Assembly: GCA_030653385.1 (NCBI GenBank)
Contig: JAURZM010000057.1
Coordinates: forward strand, 1-64,000
From: Rubrivivax sp.
GTDB taxonomy: Bacteria > Pseudomonadota > Gammaproteobacteria > Burkholderiales > Burkholderiaceae_C
Reading direction: 5' to 3'
Length of the DNA: 64,000 bases
Shown in pieces: positions 16,817 to 25,114 of this stretch (the first letter of the stretch is position 1; every line of letters starts with the position of its first letter). The notes under the pieces were generated by a model. That model saw nothing but the letters and a program-made list of their open reading frames with translations, was not told the DNA's origin and ran no database searches. A program made the translations under genes and the position numbers.

Positions 16817-18505
16817 ATGAATCGACACCTGGCGAGGACCTCTGCCCCGCTCACACAGCTTGCCCTGCTGCTGGGCCTGCTGGCGGGCCTGCCCATCGCC
16901 CAGGCCGGGCCGAAGACGGTGTGCACCATCACCATCAATTCGGCCGACGAAAAAGAATCGCTGCAGCGGCACCTGCCGCCAGGGGACTACCGCTTCGTCG
17001 AACTGGTTCAGCGCGGCAAACCCGACTGGCTGGCCGCTGCCTGCAGCAGCCAGGTGAAGTGCGACTCGCTGGTGATCTCGGGCCACTTCGACGACGGCAC
17101 CGAGTTCTACACCGACAGCTTCGACAAGCGCGAATTCCTGACCATGCACGAGCTGCAACGCGCGTCCTGCAGCCCTTCGTGCAGCGGGGTGTTTTCGCAA
17201 CTGAAGGACGTCTACCTCTTCGGCTGCAACACGCTGAAGACGCAGCCCCGGCACGAAGCCGGCGCCGAGGTCTTGCGCAGCCTGACGCGTGACGGCCGTG
17301 CCGGCAGCGACGCGCAGCGCCTGGCCGACCTGCTGAGCCAGCGTTACGGCCAGAGCAACCGCGACCGCCTGCGCCACGTCTTCAAGGACGTGCCCTTGCT
17401 CTACGGCTTTCAGGCCAATGCACCGCTGGGCCGGGTGGCCGGGCCGATGATGGACCGCTACCTGCAGACCGCGCCGGCCGGTGAGGTGGGCAGCGGACGG
17501 CGCAGTGCCACGCTGCTGGGCCTGTTCGGCCCGGTCTCGATGGTGGCCGAAGCCGGTGTCAACGACAGCGACCCGCACACCGGCTTTCGCCACGACATGT
17601 GCAGCCTGGCCGACGACACACCCAGCGCGGCGCACAAACTGGCCTTCCTGCATGCTTTCCTACAGCGCGACATCACCGACGTGCGCATGTTCCTGGACCA
17701 CCTGGAGCGCTACCTGGGGTCACTGGACCCGGCACAGCGTTCCTTGCCCGAGGTGACGGCCGCGCTGGCCACGATTGCCCGTGACCACGGCGCGCGCCAG
17801 CGTTTCCTGGCCTTTGCCCGCGACGCGGACGCGGCCCCGGTGCAGGCCCGCATGTTGGCGCTGGCACACAGCCTGGGCTGGCTGACCCCCGCGCAGGAGC
17901 AGGAGGAGTTTGTGCAGATGGTGGCCAACCGCATGGCCAAAGGCAGTCTGACGGCGGCCGAAGTCGACCTGGTCTGCACCGCAAGACCCGGTCATGAAAA
18001 CACCCGTGGCGCCGGCCTCGCGCCACAGCTCAGGGCCAGCGGCACGGCACGTGCCAGCAACCTGAGCCACGCCGCCGCGCTGGCCTGCCTGGGCGACGAG
18101 CAGGGCCACCAGAGTACGGTGCGCGCGTTGACCAGTTCGCTGGACGAAAACGTGGCGCTGGCCCAGATCTACCTGCGCCACCGGCCCCTGGCCGACGTCG
18201 ACCAACTGCGTGCATTGACCGCCGACATCGGCCGCATGACGGCCGGGGCCGCGCAGGTGCGGGCGCTCGAGACCGTGGCGCGGCTGCGGCTGAACGACCG
18301 CCAGAGCCTGCAGGAGATTGCCGGCCTGTTCCCGCTGCTGCGTTCGCTGCCGGCGCAGCGCGCGGTTGCCGGCATCCTGATCCGCGCCGACCACAGCCTG
18401 CTGGCGCGTGCCGACCTGGCCCGGGTGCTGCGCCAGCACCGGCTGAAGTCGAACGATGGCGGGGACGTGATCGACGTGCTGATCCGCATCCTGCAGGCGG
18501 CCTGA
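16817..18505 (+). CDS. Secreted caspase/CHAT-like protein, copy B
   Basis: 562 residues, colinear with the preceding protein over its whole length. Signal peptide about 1-30 (LALLLGLLAGLPIAQA). Core: CTITINSADEK, CDSLVISGHFDD with His90 and LKDVYLFGCNTL with Cys137; the His-Cys spacing of 47 residues is identical in both copies, as are the nearby CSPSC and VFKDVPLLYGF segments. The helical C-terminal half is also conserved (YLRHRPLADVDQLRAL; QRAVAGILIRAD). The start was moved to the ATG at 16817, which begins the signal peptide. The copies have diverged a good deal, so the duplication is old, yet the His and Cys are kept in both. It ends 22 bp before a convergent gene. Confidence 0.7.
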   Translation: MNRHLARTSAPLTQLALLLGLLAGLPIAQAGPKTVCTITINSADEKESLQRHLPPGDYRFVELVQRGKPDWLAAACSSQVKCDSLVISGHFDDGTEFYTDSFDKREFLTMHELQRASCSPSCSGVFSQLKDVYLFGCNTLKTQPRHEAGAEVLRSLTRDGRAGSDAQRLADLLSQRYGQSNRDRLRHVFKDVPLLYGFQANAPLGRVAGPMMDRYLQTAPAGEVGSGRRSATLLGLFGPVSMVAEAGVNDSDPHTGFRHDMCSLADDTPSAAHKLAFLHAFLQRDITDVRMFLDHLERYLGSLDPAQRSLPEVTAALATIARDHGARQRFLAFARDADAAPVQARMLALAHSLGWLTPAQEQEEFVQMVANRMAKGSLTAAEVDLVCTARPGHENTRGAGLAPQLRASGTARASNLSHAAALACLGDEQGHQSTVRALTSSLDENVALAQIYLRHRPLADVDQLRALTADIGRMTAGAAQVRALETVARLRLNDRQSLQEIAGLFPLLRSLPAQRAVAGILIRADHSLLARADLARVLRQHRLKSNDGGDVIDVLIRILQAA

Positions 18506-18527
18506 GCCGCCAGGCCGGGCCGCAACT

Positions 18528-19154
18528 TCAGCGGCGCACGATGCCGGCGCGCGGCGCGGCGGCGGCTTCCCAGTCGGGGCCCTGGAACCAGGCAGCGCCC
18601 TGCAGCGCATCGCGCAACATCGGCAGCGCATCCAGGCCCCAGAAGTGGCGGCCGTCCAGCGTGCAGGTGGGCACGCCGAACACGCCGCTGGCCACCGCGG
18701 CTTCGGTGCGTGCACGAAGTTCGGCTTTCACCTCGTCGCCGTCGGGGTCGCGCGTTGGCGCCAACTGCTCACGCAATTCCGCCAGGCGCATCGGGTCGTT
18801 GGCGTCGTGACCCCCCACCCACACATGCTGCAGCACCGCCTGCACCGTGCGGCGGTTGGGTCCGGCGGCCAGCAGCAGGCGCAGCAAGGGCAAGGGGTTG
18901 AAGGGGTGCTGCGTCGGCGTGGCCAGTTCGATGCCATGCTGCTGCGCCAGCCAGTGCACGTAACGGAAGGTCCACTGGCGCTTGGGCTCGATCTCCGCCG
19001 GCCCCTTGTTGCCATGCGCCTTCAGCAGGCCGGCCAGCAGCAGCGGTTGGTAGTCCACCACGTAGCTGCAGCCCTCCAGCACCTGCGGCAGGCGGTGAAA
19101 GGCCAGGTGGGCGTAGGGCGAGATGGGGTCGAAGTGGAAGGCGATAGTCTTCAT
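18528..19154 (-). CDS. 2-hydroxychromene-2-carboxylate isomerase family protein (DsbA/kappa-GST fold)
   Basis: 208 residues of the thioredoxin-like DsbA fold. The N-terminal FHFDPISPYAHLAF carries Ser where DsbA has its CxxC, as in NahD-type isomerases and kappa glutathione transferases, which use glutathione. The C-terminal GVFGVPTCTLDGRHFWG is typical. Such enzymes isomerise aromatic degradation intermediates, but many copies outside aromatic pathways have unknown substrates, and no aromatic genes are nearby. The ATG at 19154 overlaps the stop of the DUF1289 gene (ATGA), making it the last gene in the chain that begins with HMG-CoA lyase. Confidence 0.85.
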   Translation of the reverse strand: MKTIAFHFDPISPYAHLAFHRLPQVLEGCSYVVDYQPLLLAGLLKAHGNKGPAEIEPKRQWTFRYVHWLAQQHGIELATPTQHPFNPLPLLRLLLAAGPNRRTVQAVLQHVWVGGHDANDPMRLAELREQLAPTRDPDGDEVKAELRARTEAAVASGVFGVPTCTLDGRHFWGLDALPMLRDALQGAAWFQGPDWEAAAAPRAGIVRR

Positions 19155-19372
19155 CGGGCCTGTCCTTGTTCGGCCTGCCCCTGTTCGACCTGGCGTTGGT
19201 GCCACTGCACGCGGCGCTCTTCCAGTTCGTCGCAGACGGCCTGCTTTTCCAGGTTGTCCAGCAAGGACCAGCAGGCAATCTCGTCCAGCGTGCGCAGGCA
19301 GCCGGCGCACCAGCCGGTGGCCTCGTCCATCTGGCAGACGTTGATGCAGGGCGAGGCCACGGGCACCGTCAT
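19151..19372 (-). CDS. DUF1289 cysteine-motif protein
   Basis: 73 residues. The N-terminal SPCINVCQMDEATGWCAGC motif with four Cys is the hallmark of DUF1289, probably a small metal or Fe-S site, followed by CLRTLDEIACWSLL. Function unknown. Its start overlaps the stop of the 45-aa gene and its stop overlaps the isomerase start, so it is translated as part of a chain. The tail is rich in Gln and Glu. Confidence 0.85.
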   Translation of the reverse strand: MTVPVASPCINVCQMDEATGWCAGCLRTLDEIACWSLLDNLEKQAVCDELEERRVQWHQRQVEQGQAEQGQAR

Positions 19373-19506
19373 GGCTGCTGCACCACGTCGGCCACGGGCG
19401 CGCCGGTCAATTGCACCAGTTCGTCGGGCGACAGCTTGAAGACATGGCCGCGTGCGGCCAGGGCCTGGCTCACGCGCTGAAATCCTTCGGGCCGCAGCTC
19501 GGTCAT
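19369..19506 (-). CDS. Small 45-residue protein, translationally coupled
   Basis: A 45-codon frame beginning MTELRPEGFQRVSQALAARG. Its ATG overlaps the HMG-CoA lyase stop and its own stop overlaps the DUF1289 start, both as ATGA. Such exact coupling at both ends argues strongly for translation. The sequence is amphipathic and helical, with no signal peptide or Cys. The RVSQALAARGH part faintly resembles the start of YbaK-type deacylases, but no catalytic domain follows, so it is either a remnant of such a gene or an independent small protein. Function unknown. Confidence 0.6.
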   Translation of the reverse strand: MTELRPEGFQRVSQALAARGHVFKLSPDELVQLTGAPVADVVQQP

Positions 19507-20432
19507 GGGTTCACACCCACATTCACCGCCACACCGCGTTTGGCCAGCAGCGCCTTGCCCACCCGCGACACCGGCGGCCGGCCCAGCACACCGCTGATGT
19601 AGGCACCGGCGTCGACCAGCAAGTCCAAATCAAGCCCGGTGTCGACGCCCATGCCGTGCAGCATGAAGACCACGTCTTCGGTGGCCACGTTGCCGGTGGC
19701 ACCCTTGGCATAGGGGCAGCCGCCCAGGCCCGAGATGCTGGTGTCGAAGGTGTGCACGCCCATCTGAAGGCAGGCGTAGATGTTGGCCAGTGCCTGGCCG
19801 TAGGTGTCGTGGAAATGGCCGCTGACTTCCACCACCGGGTAGTGCTTGAGCGCACGCTCCATCGCGAGCTGAACCTTGCGCGGCGTACCGACACCGATGG
19901 TGTCGGCAATGCCGCAGTGGTCGACACCGATGCCCTTCATCAGCATCACCACCCGTTCCACTTCGTCGGCGGAGACATCGCCCTGGTAGGGGCAGCCCAG
20001 CGCACACGAGACCGCCGCGCGCACCTTCAAACCCGCTTCGTGTGCGGCCGCCACCACGGGCGCAAAACGGTCGATGCTTTCAGCGATGCTGCAGTTGATG
20101 TTGCGCTGGCTGAAGGCTTCGCTGGCGGCGCCGAAGACCACCACCTCGTCGGGCTGGGTGGGCAGCGCAGCTTCCAGGCCCTTCATATTGGGCGTGAGCA
20201 CCGAGTAGCGCACACCGGCCTGGCGCCGGATGCCGGCCATCACCTGCACGTTGTCCGCCATCTGCGGCACCCACTTCGGGCTGACGAAGCTGGTGACCTC
20301 GATCTCGCGGCAGCCGGCGGCTTGCAGGCGGTGCACCAGTTCCACCTTGTGCGCGGCGCTCACCGGCTGAGCTTCGTTCTGCAGGCCGTCGCGTGGACCG
20401 ACTTCGACGAGTGTGACGTGCGTGGGAATCAT
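19503..20432 (-). CDS. mvaB: Hydroxymethylglutaryl-CoA lyase
   Basis: 309 residues. Splits HMG-CoA into acetyl-CoA and acetoacetate, the last step of leucine degradation. The TIM-barrel start VTLVEVGPRDGLQNE, the metal ligands in SGHFHDTYGQAL and the C-terminal signature GLGGCPYAKGATGNVATED with its active-site Cys are all present. It follows the carboxylase biotin subunit by 98 bp, with a hairpin in the gap, so it belongs to the leucine operon. There is no strong ribosome site; GGACA lies about 12 bp before the ATG. Confidence 0.95.
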   Translation of the reverse strand: MIPTHVTLVEVGPRDGLQNEAQPVSAAHKVELVHRLQAAGCREIEVTSFVSPKWVPQMADNVQVMAGIRRQAGVRYSVLTPNMKGLEAALPTQPDEVVVFGAASEAFSQRNINCSIAESIDRFAPVVAAAHEAGLKVRAAVSCALGCPYQGDVSADEVERVVMLMKGIGVDHCGIADTIGVGTPRKVQLAMERALKHYPVVEVSGHFHDTYGQALANIYACLQMGVHTFDTSISGLGGCPYAKGATGNVATEDVVFMLHGMGVDTGLDLDLLVDAGAYISGVLGRPPVSRVGKALLAKRGVAVNVGVNP

Positions 20433-20498
20433 GAAAGGGGTGTCCTGCAGGTCCAGACAAACAAGTGCATCAGCCTACACCTTCAACTGCATCGTGAA

Positions 20499-20524
20499 GG
20501 GCCCGGGGTCTTCGGATCGGGCCC
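20499..20524. terminator. GC hairpin between the carboxylase biotin subunit and mvaB
   Basis: A 7-bp perfect inverted repeat (GGGCCCG / CGGGCCC, 12-nt loop) lies 7 bp beyond the stop of the biotin subunit gene. No T run follows on the minus strand, so it may only partly stop transcription or protect the upstream message. Confidence 0.4.
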
Positions 20525-20530
20525 CGCGCT

Positions 20531-22543
20531 TCACGCCTTGGACGGCTGCACCAGCCGCAGCAGCTCACCACCTTCGGCCACCTGGTCACCCACGCCGTAG
20601 AGCAGCTCTTCCACCACGCCGTCGTGCGGCGCGCTGATGGTGTGTTCCATCTTCATGGCCTCCATCACCGCCAATGCCTGGCCGCGTTGCACACGGTCGC
20701 CGGCCTTGGCCAGGAAGGACACCACCTTGCCCGGCATCGGCGCGGTCAGGCGGCCACCTTCGGCGGCACCGTCGCCGGCATGGGCGATGGGGTCGTAGTC
20801 GCTGAGCAGCGCACTGCCTTGCTGGCAGAACACGGCATAACGTTCTTCATGTGCGTACACGGCCAGCGTCAAGCGCTGGTCACCCAACTGCACGTCGTGC
20901 CAGGCACCACCCTGCGCGCGGGTGGTGAAGGGCCAGCGCTGGCTGCCCAGCTGCAACACCGTGGCGCCGTCGTGCAGGCGCACCAGCGTGGGGGTGAGGG
21001 TCTGCCCGCCCAGTTCCAGGCTCAGCCGGCGGTGTGCGCCGCCGTGCAGGCGCCAGCCGTCGCGGCGCGACCAGGGGTCGTGGTCTTCCAGCGCGGCCTC
21101 GACGGCCAGCAGGTGGGCGGCCACACCGGCGGCCACCACTTCTGGCGCCAGCGGCGGCGCTTCGAAGAGCGCCGGGCGTTCGCGTTCGATCAGCGCGGTG
21201 TCCAGGTCAGCGGTGGCAAAAGCGTGACTGGCGACCACGCGCCGCAGGAAGGCAACGTTGGTGTTCAAACCCATGATGTGCGTGGCCTGCAGCGCAGCCG
21301 ACAGCCGCGCCAGCGCCTGCGCGCGGTCTTCGCCCCAGACGATGAGCTTGGCGATCATGCTGTCGTAGTGCGGGCTGATGGCGTCGCCTTCGCCGACACC
21401 GCTGTCAACGCGCGGCTGTTCGTCGCTGCGCTCGAAGCTCACGTGGGCCGGCCAACGCGCCACGTGCAGCGTGCCGGTGGCCGGCAGGAAGTTGGCATCG
21501 GGGTTTTCGGCGCAGATGCGCGCTTCGATGGCATGGCCGCGCATCTGCAGCTGGTCTTGCCGCAGCGGCAGCGGTTCGCCACTGGCCACCCGCAATTGCC
21601 ATTCCACCAGGTCCAGGCCGGTGATGGCTTCGGTCACCGGGTGTTCCACCTGCAGCCGGGTGTTCATCTCCATGAAATAGAAACGCAGGTCACCGTCGCC
21701 ACTGGGTTCGGCGATGAATTCCACCGTGCCCGCGCCCACGTAGCCCACGGCCTTGGCGGCGGCCACGGCGGCGGCGCCCATCTCGGCACGGCGCTCGACG
21801 CTCATGCCCGGCGCCGGCGCTTCTTCCAGCACCTTCTGGTGGCGGCGCTGCACACTGCAGTCACGTTCGAAGAGGTAGACACACTGGCCCTGGGTGTCGC
21901 CGAAGACCTGGATTTCGATGTGGCGGGGGCGAGTGACATAACGCTCGACCAGCACGTGGTCGTCGCCGAAGCTGCTTTTCGCCTCGCGTTGGCACGAGGC
22001 CAGTGCTTCGACGAAGTCTTCGGCGGTGTCGACACGCCGCATGCCCTTGCCACCGCCACCTGCGCTGGCCTTGATCAGCACCGGGTAGCCGATGCGGGCC
22101 GCTTCGGCGGCCAGGAAGGCCGGTTCGTTGTTGTCGCCGTGGTAACCGGGCACCAGCGGCACACCGGCCTTGTCCATCAGCGCCTTGGCCGCGCTTTTGC
22201 TGCCCATCGCGGCGATGGCCGACGCCGGTGGCCCGATGAACACGATGCCAGCCTCGGCACAGGCTTTGGCGAAGGCTTCGTTTTCGCTCAGGAAACCGTA
22301 ACCCGGGTGGATGGCCTGCGCGCCGGTGGCTTTGGCCGCGTCGATGATGCGCTGCCACTGCAGGTAGCTGTCGCGCGGGGCGTTGCCCCCCACATGAACG
22401 GCTTCGTCGCAACTGCGCACGTGGCGCGCCTGCGCATCGGCATCGGAGTAGACGGCCACGGTGCGCACACCCATGCGGCGGGCCGTCGCAGCGACTCGGC
22501 ACGCGATTTCACCGCGGTTGGCGATCAGGATCTTCTTAAACAT
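20531..22543 (-). CDS. liuD: Methylcrotonyl-CoA carboxylase biotin-containing subunit
   Basis: 670 residues: biotin carboxylase N-domain (MFKKILIANRGEIACRV), ATP-grasp with the glycine loop KASAGGGGKGMRRV, the EMNTRLQVEHPVTE signature, and a C-terminal biotinyl domain with the lysine in EAMKMEHT. With the carboxyltransferase subunit at 25845 it carboxylates 3-methylcrotonyl-CoA in leucine breakdown. Paralogous acyl-CoA carboxylases look alike; the HMG-CoA lyase and methylglutaconyl-type hydratase next door favour the leucine enzyme. The start at 22543 begins the conserved sequence. Its ATG overlaps the stop of a 41-aa leader frame that repeats the same first 11 codons. Confidence 0.93.
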   Translation of the reverse strand: MFKKILIANRGEIACRVAATARRMGVRTVAVYSDADAQARHVRSCDEAVHVGGNAPRDSYLQWQRIIDAAKATGAQAIHPGYGFLSENEAFAKACAEAGIVFIGPPASAIAAMGSKSAAKALMDKAGVPLVPGYHGDNNEPAFLAAEAARIGYPVLIKASAGGGGKGMRRVDTAEDFVEALASCQREAKSSFGDDHVLVERYVTRPRHIEIQVFGDTQGQCVYLFERDCSVQRRHQKVLEEAPAPGMSVERRAEMGAAAVAAAKAVGYVGAGTVEFIAEPSGDGDLRFYFMEMNTRLQVEHPVTEAITGLDLVEWQLRVASGEPLPLRQDQLQMRGHAIEARICAENPDANFLPATGTLHVARWPAHVSFERSDEQPRVDSGVGEGDAISPHYDSMIAKLIVWGEDRAQALARLSAALQATHIMGLNTNVAFLRRVVASHAFATADLDTALIERERPALFEAPPLAPEVVAAGVAAHLLAVEAALEDHDPWSRRDGWRLHGGAHRRLSLELGGQTLTPTLVRLHDGATVLQLGSQRWPFTTRAQGGAWHDVQLGDQRLTLAVYAHEERYAVFCQQGSALLSDYDPIAHAGDGAAEGGRLTAPMPGKVVSFLAKAGDRVQRGQALAVMEAMKMEHTISAPHDGVVEELLYGVGDQVAEGGELLRLVQPSKA

Positions 22544-22661
22544 GCTGGTGCCCCACAGTGAAATCGCCTGCGCGCGCTTCGCGCGCCATGCAATGTGGCT
22601 TCGCCGCAGCGGCCTGGTGGCCGCTGTCACCGCGGTTCGCAATCAGGATCTTCTTGAACAT
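22536..22661 (-). CDS. 41-residue leader frame duplicating the carboxylase N-terminus
   Basis: An ATG at 22661 opens a 41-codon frame whose first 11 residues, MFKKILIANRG, equal those of the carboxylase that follows; after that it diverges (DSGHQAAAAK...) and ends with a TAA that overlaps the carboxylase ATG (CATGTTTAA). The DNA at 22626-22661 is a near copy of 22507-22543. It looks like a ~118-bp tandem duplication of the gene start that then decayed. An AGGGG stretch before the ATG could bind ribosomes. Translation would feed directly into the real start by reinitiation. Whether it is used is unknown. Confidence 0.45.
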   Translation of the reverse strand: MFKKILIANRGDSGHQAAAAKPHCMAREARAGDFTVGHQHV

Positions 22662-22680
22662 CGAATGAACCCCTGTCGCC

Positions 22681-23307
22681 CTAGGCCGCGGCCTGGGGCT
22701 GTGGAGAAAAGCGCCTGAACAGCGCGCGCAGGAACTTGAAGAACACGACAATCAGCACCAGCGCCAGCACCACGGCCAGCACCAGCAGCGGCCAGAACAC
22801 AAAGGGGTGTTCCCAGGCCAACCACAACATCACCGGCACGGCGGCGTCACCCAAGAGCGACAGGCCGATGTTGGAAAACGGTTCGGGGCTGGTGTTGGCG
22901 GCAGCGCGGGTGGTGGCCTTGGCCGCGTGCGAGGTGGCCGCCAGCGTGCCACCCGCCAACGCCGCCAGCACGGCCCAGGTGTCGCCGTCCACACCGAAGG
23001 CGCCGTTGAGCGCACCGAAGGCCAGCGCAGCGCCGGCCGGGATGCGGATGAAGGTGTGCACCGTGTCCCACAGCGTGTCCACGCCCGGGATCTTGTCGGC
23101 GACAAACTCGACGACGAACATCAGGAAGCTGGCCCCCATCACCACCGGGTGCTGCAGCACCTGCAGTCCCGGTGGCAGCGGCAGCCAGCCCATGAAACCG
23201 GCCGCACCGGTCATGAAAACCACCGCGTACAGGCGCAGCCCGCTGGCCCAACCCAGCGCGGCGGCCAAGGCCACCAGGTGCGACAGCTCCAGGTTCAGGT
23301 TTTCCAC
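22681..23307 (-). CDS. DUF4126 membrane protein
   Basis: 208 residues with about five hydrophobic segments. The N-terminal LGWASGLRLYAVVFMTGAAG and the EFVADKIPGVDTLWDTVHTF stretch are typical of DUF4126, a family of inner-membrane proteins without a proven role. It overlaps the 3' end of the enoyl-CoA hydratase gene by 13 bp and lies 19 bp before the carboxylase leader, so it is carried within the leucine operon. Confidence 0.85.
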   Translation of the reverse strand: MENLNLELSHLVALAAALGWASGLRLYAVVFMTGAAGFMGWLPLPPGLQVLQHPVVMGASFLMFVVEFVADKIPGVDTLWDTVHTFIRIPAGAALAFGALNGAFGVDGDTWAVLAALAGGTLAATSHAAKATTRAAANTSPEPFSNIGLSLLGDAAVPVMLWLAWEHPFVFWPLLVLAVVLALVLIVVFFKFLRALFRRFSPQPQAAA

Positions 23308-24080
23308 GACGGGTCGCGTTTGTTCAGGAAGGCCTGCACCCCTTCGCGCCCTTCATGGCTGGCACGGATGTCGGCGATGCGCCGTGCGGTGTCGTCGCGC
23401 AGTCCGGCAGTGATCGGGGTGCCGGCCACGTCTTTCACCAGCTGTTTGCAGGCCTTGACGGCAGCCGGGCCGTTGGCCACGAGCGCGGCCACGATCTCGG
23501 CCACCTTGTTGTCCAGTTGATCGGGCGCCGTCACCTCGTGCACAAAGCCCAGTGCCGCCGCCTGCGTGGCGCTGAAACGTTCGGCGGTGATGAAGTAGCG
23601 GCGCGAAGCCTGTTCACCCAGCGCCCGCACGACATAGGGCCCGATGGTGGCGGGCAGCAGGCCCAGCCGCGCTTCGCTCAGGCAGAAGTTCGCGGCAACG
23701 CTGGCCACCAGCACGTCACACACCGCCGCCAGGCCCACACCACCGGCGTAGCAGTCGCCGTGCACACGCCCCACCACGGGCACCGGGCAGGACCAGATGG
23801 CCCACAGCATCTGCGCCAGGCCACCCGCGTCGGCGTGGTTCTGCGCCCAGGTGTAGTCGGCCATGGCGCGCATCCACGACAGGTCGGCACCCGCGCAGAA
23901 GGCCTTGCCGTGACCGCCCAGCACGATGGCGCGCAGTTCGGGGTCTGCGCCCAGTGTGCTGAAGGCCGCGGTCAGTTCGGCGATCACCCCGTCGTTGAAG
24001 GCATTGCGCACATCGGGCCGGTTCAGCCAGATCTCGGCCACCTGCGGGCTGCTGCGGCGGATGTCGAGCGTGTTGCTCAT
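23295..24080 (-). CDS. liuC: Enoyl-CoA hydratase (3-methylglutaconyl-CoA hydratase type)
   Basis: 261 residues of the crotonase fold. The first oxyanion segment GHGKAFCAGADLSWM and the second CYAGGVGLAAVCD with the following LSEARLGLLPATIGPYV are clear. Between the two carboxylase subunits and HMG-CoA lyase, the expected job is hydration of 3-methylglutaconyl-CoA to HMG-CoA. The ATG at 24080 overlaps the stop of the GNAT-DinB gene (ATGA), so I used it instead of an upstream in-frame start at 24128. Confidence 0.88.
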   Translation of the reverse strand: MSNTLDIRRSSPQVAEIWLNRPDVRNAFNDGVIAELTAAFSTLGADPELRAIVLGGHGKAFCAGADLSWMRAMADYTWAQNHADAGGLAQMLWAIWSCPVPVVGRVHGDCYAGGVGLAAVCDVLVASVAANFCLSEARLGLLPATIGPYVVRALGEQASRRYFITAERFSATQAAALGFVHEVTAPDQLDNKVAEIVAALVANGPAAVKACKQLVKDVAGTPITAGLRDDTARRIADIRASHEGREGVQAFLNKRDPSWKT

Positions 24081-25114
24081 GGTGCAGCTTCTTCCTGCAG
24101 CATGCGCACCAGGTCGAGCTCGGGGCACGGCCGGCCCAGCGCGGTCAGCGCGGCGGTGATCTGGCCCCGGTGGTGCGTGCCATGGTTGAAGACATGGGCC
24201 AGCGTGGCGGCAAAGGGCAGCGTGACGTCACCCCCCGAGGTGCGGCGGTAGCTCAGTGTGCCCAGCAGGCGTTCTTCGGGCCAGACCTCGATCAGCGGCA
24301 TCCAGGCCAGGGCACCCTTGAGCAGGCGCTCTTGCAGCTGGTGGCGGTCGCTTTCGACCTCGACGTCGAGCGCGGTGATGGGTGAAGTGCCTTCGGCAAA
24401 ACGCGCCAGCCACACCAGCTGTTCCGCCAGCAGCAGGTGGTTCAGCGTGCCGTGCAGGCTCTTGAAAAACAGGCCCACGTCTCGTCGGTAGTCGGCCTCG
24501 GGCACCGTGTCCACCGCCGCCATCAGGCGCCGCGCAGCCCACAGGTTGTAGCGGGCCAGCGTCTGCAGGTGTTCACGCAGCGGCGAGCGGTCCAGGTGTT
24601 TTTGCATGACCACGCTGCGGTAGGTCTTGCCGGCCCATTGCACCTGACCCACTTCGGCGTAACCCAGCCGGCGGTAAAAAGCACACAGCTCGGTGGCCGG
24701 TGTGGCAGTGTCCAGCGCCATGCGGCGGTAGCCGTTTTCCAGCGCCCACTGCTCACAGGCCAGCACCAGGCGCCGGCCCACACCCTGGCCCTGCAGCCGC
24801 GGGTCAACCGCAAACTGGTGAAAGTGCGCCGTGTCGCGTTCGCGGAACCACGGCACCTCGGCGGCCCACGGCGCACTGTCGATGTCGTAGGGGCCGCAGA
24901 CGGTGACCGTGCCCACGATCTCGCCACCCGCCACGGCCACAAAACACTGGCCTTCGGCGGCCCGCTGGCGTGTCATTTCCGCGGTCTGCGTGGCGGCGGT
25001 GAAGTTCATGCCCCGCTCGACCAGCGGCACGAAGGCGCGGTGCAACAGCCGTGTCAGGGCATCGAGGGAATCTCGCGCGGCCAGCGAACGGATCTCGACG
25101 GTCTGCGCGTTCAT
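24077..25114 (-). CDS. GNAT acetyltransferase-DinB fusion protein
   Basis: 345 residues. Residues ~1-170 form a GNAT domain with the acetyl-CoA loop segment VDPRLQGQGVGRRLVLACE and the C-terminal AFYRRLGYAEVGQVQWAGK. Residues ~180-345 form a DinB/YfiT-like four-helix domain with His-containing segments LHGTLNHLLLAEQLVW and HVFNHGTHHRGQ, typical metal ligands. The GNAT partner may acetylate a small molecule that the metal domain modifies, or both may act in thiol or stress metabolism (inference). The start at 25114 has GGAG and overlaps the vapC stop (TGATG); METLM at 25126 is an alternative. The stop overlaps the liuC start. Confidence 0.88.
   Translation of the reverse strand: MNAQTVEIRSLAARDSLDALTRLLHRAFVPLVERGMNFTAATQTAEMTRQRAAEGQCFVAVAGGEIVGTVTVCGPYDIDSAPWAAEVPWFRERDTAHFHQFAVDPRLQGQGVGRRLVLACEQWALENGYRRMALDTATPATELCAFYRRLGYAEVGQVQWAGKTYRSVVMQKHLDRSPLREHLQTLARYNLWAARRLMAAVDTVPEADYRRDVGLFFKSLHGTLNHLLLAEQLVWLARFAEGTSPITALDVEVESDRHQLQERLLKGALAWMPLIEVWPEERLLGTLSYRRTSGGDVTLPFAATLAHVFNHGTHHRGQITAALTALGRPCPELDLVRMLQEEAAP

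Noticed and set aside
18496-18511. GGCGGC/GCCGCC hairpin at the end of the second caspase-like gene
   Set aside because: Only a 6-bp stem that overlaps the stop codon in GC-rich DNA and has no T run; not distinguishable from chance.
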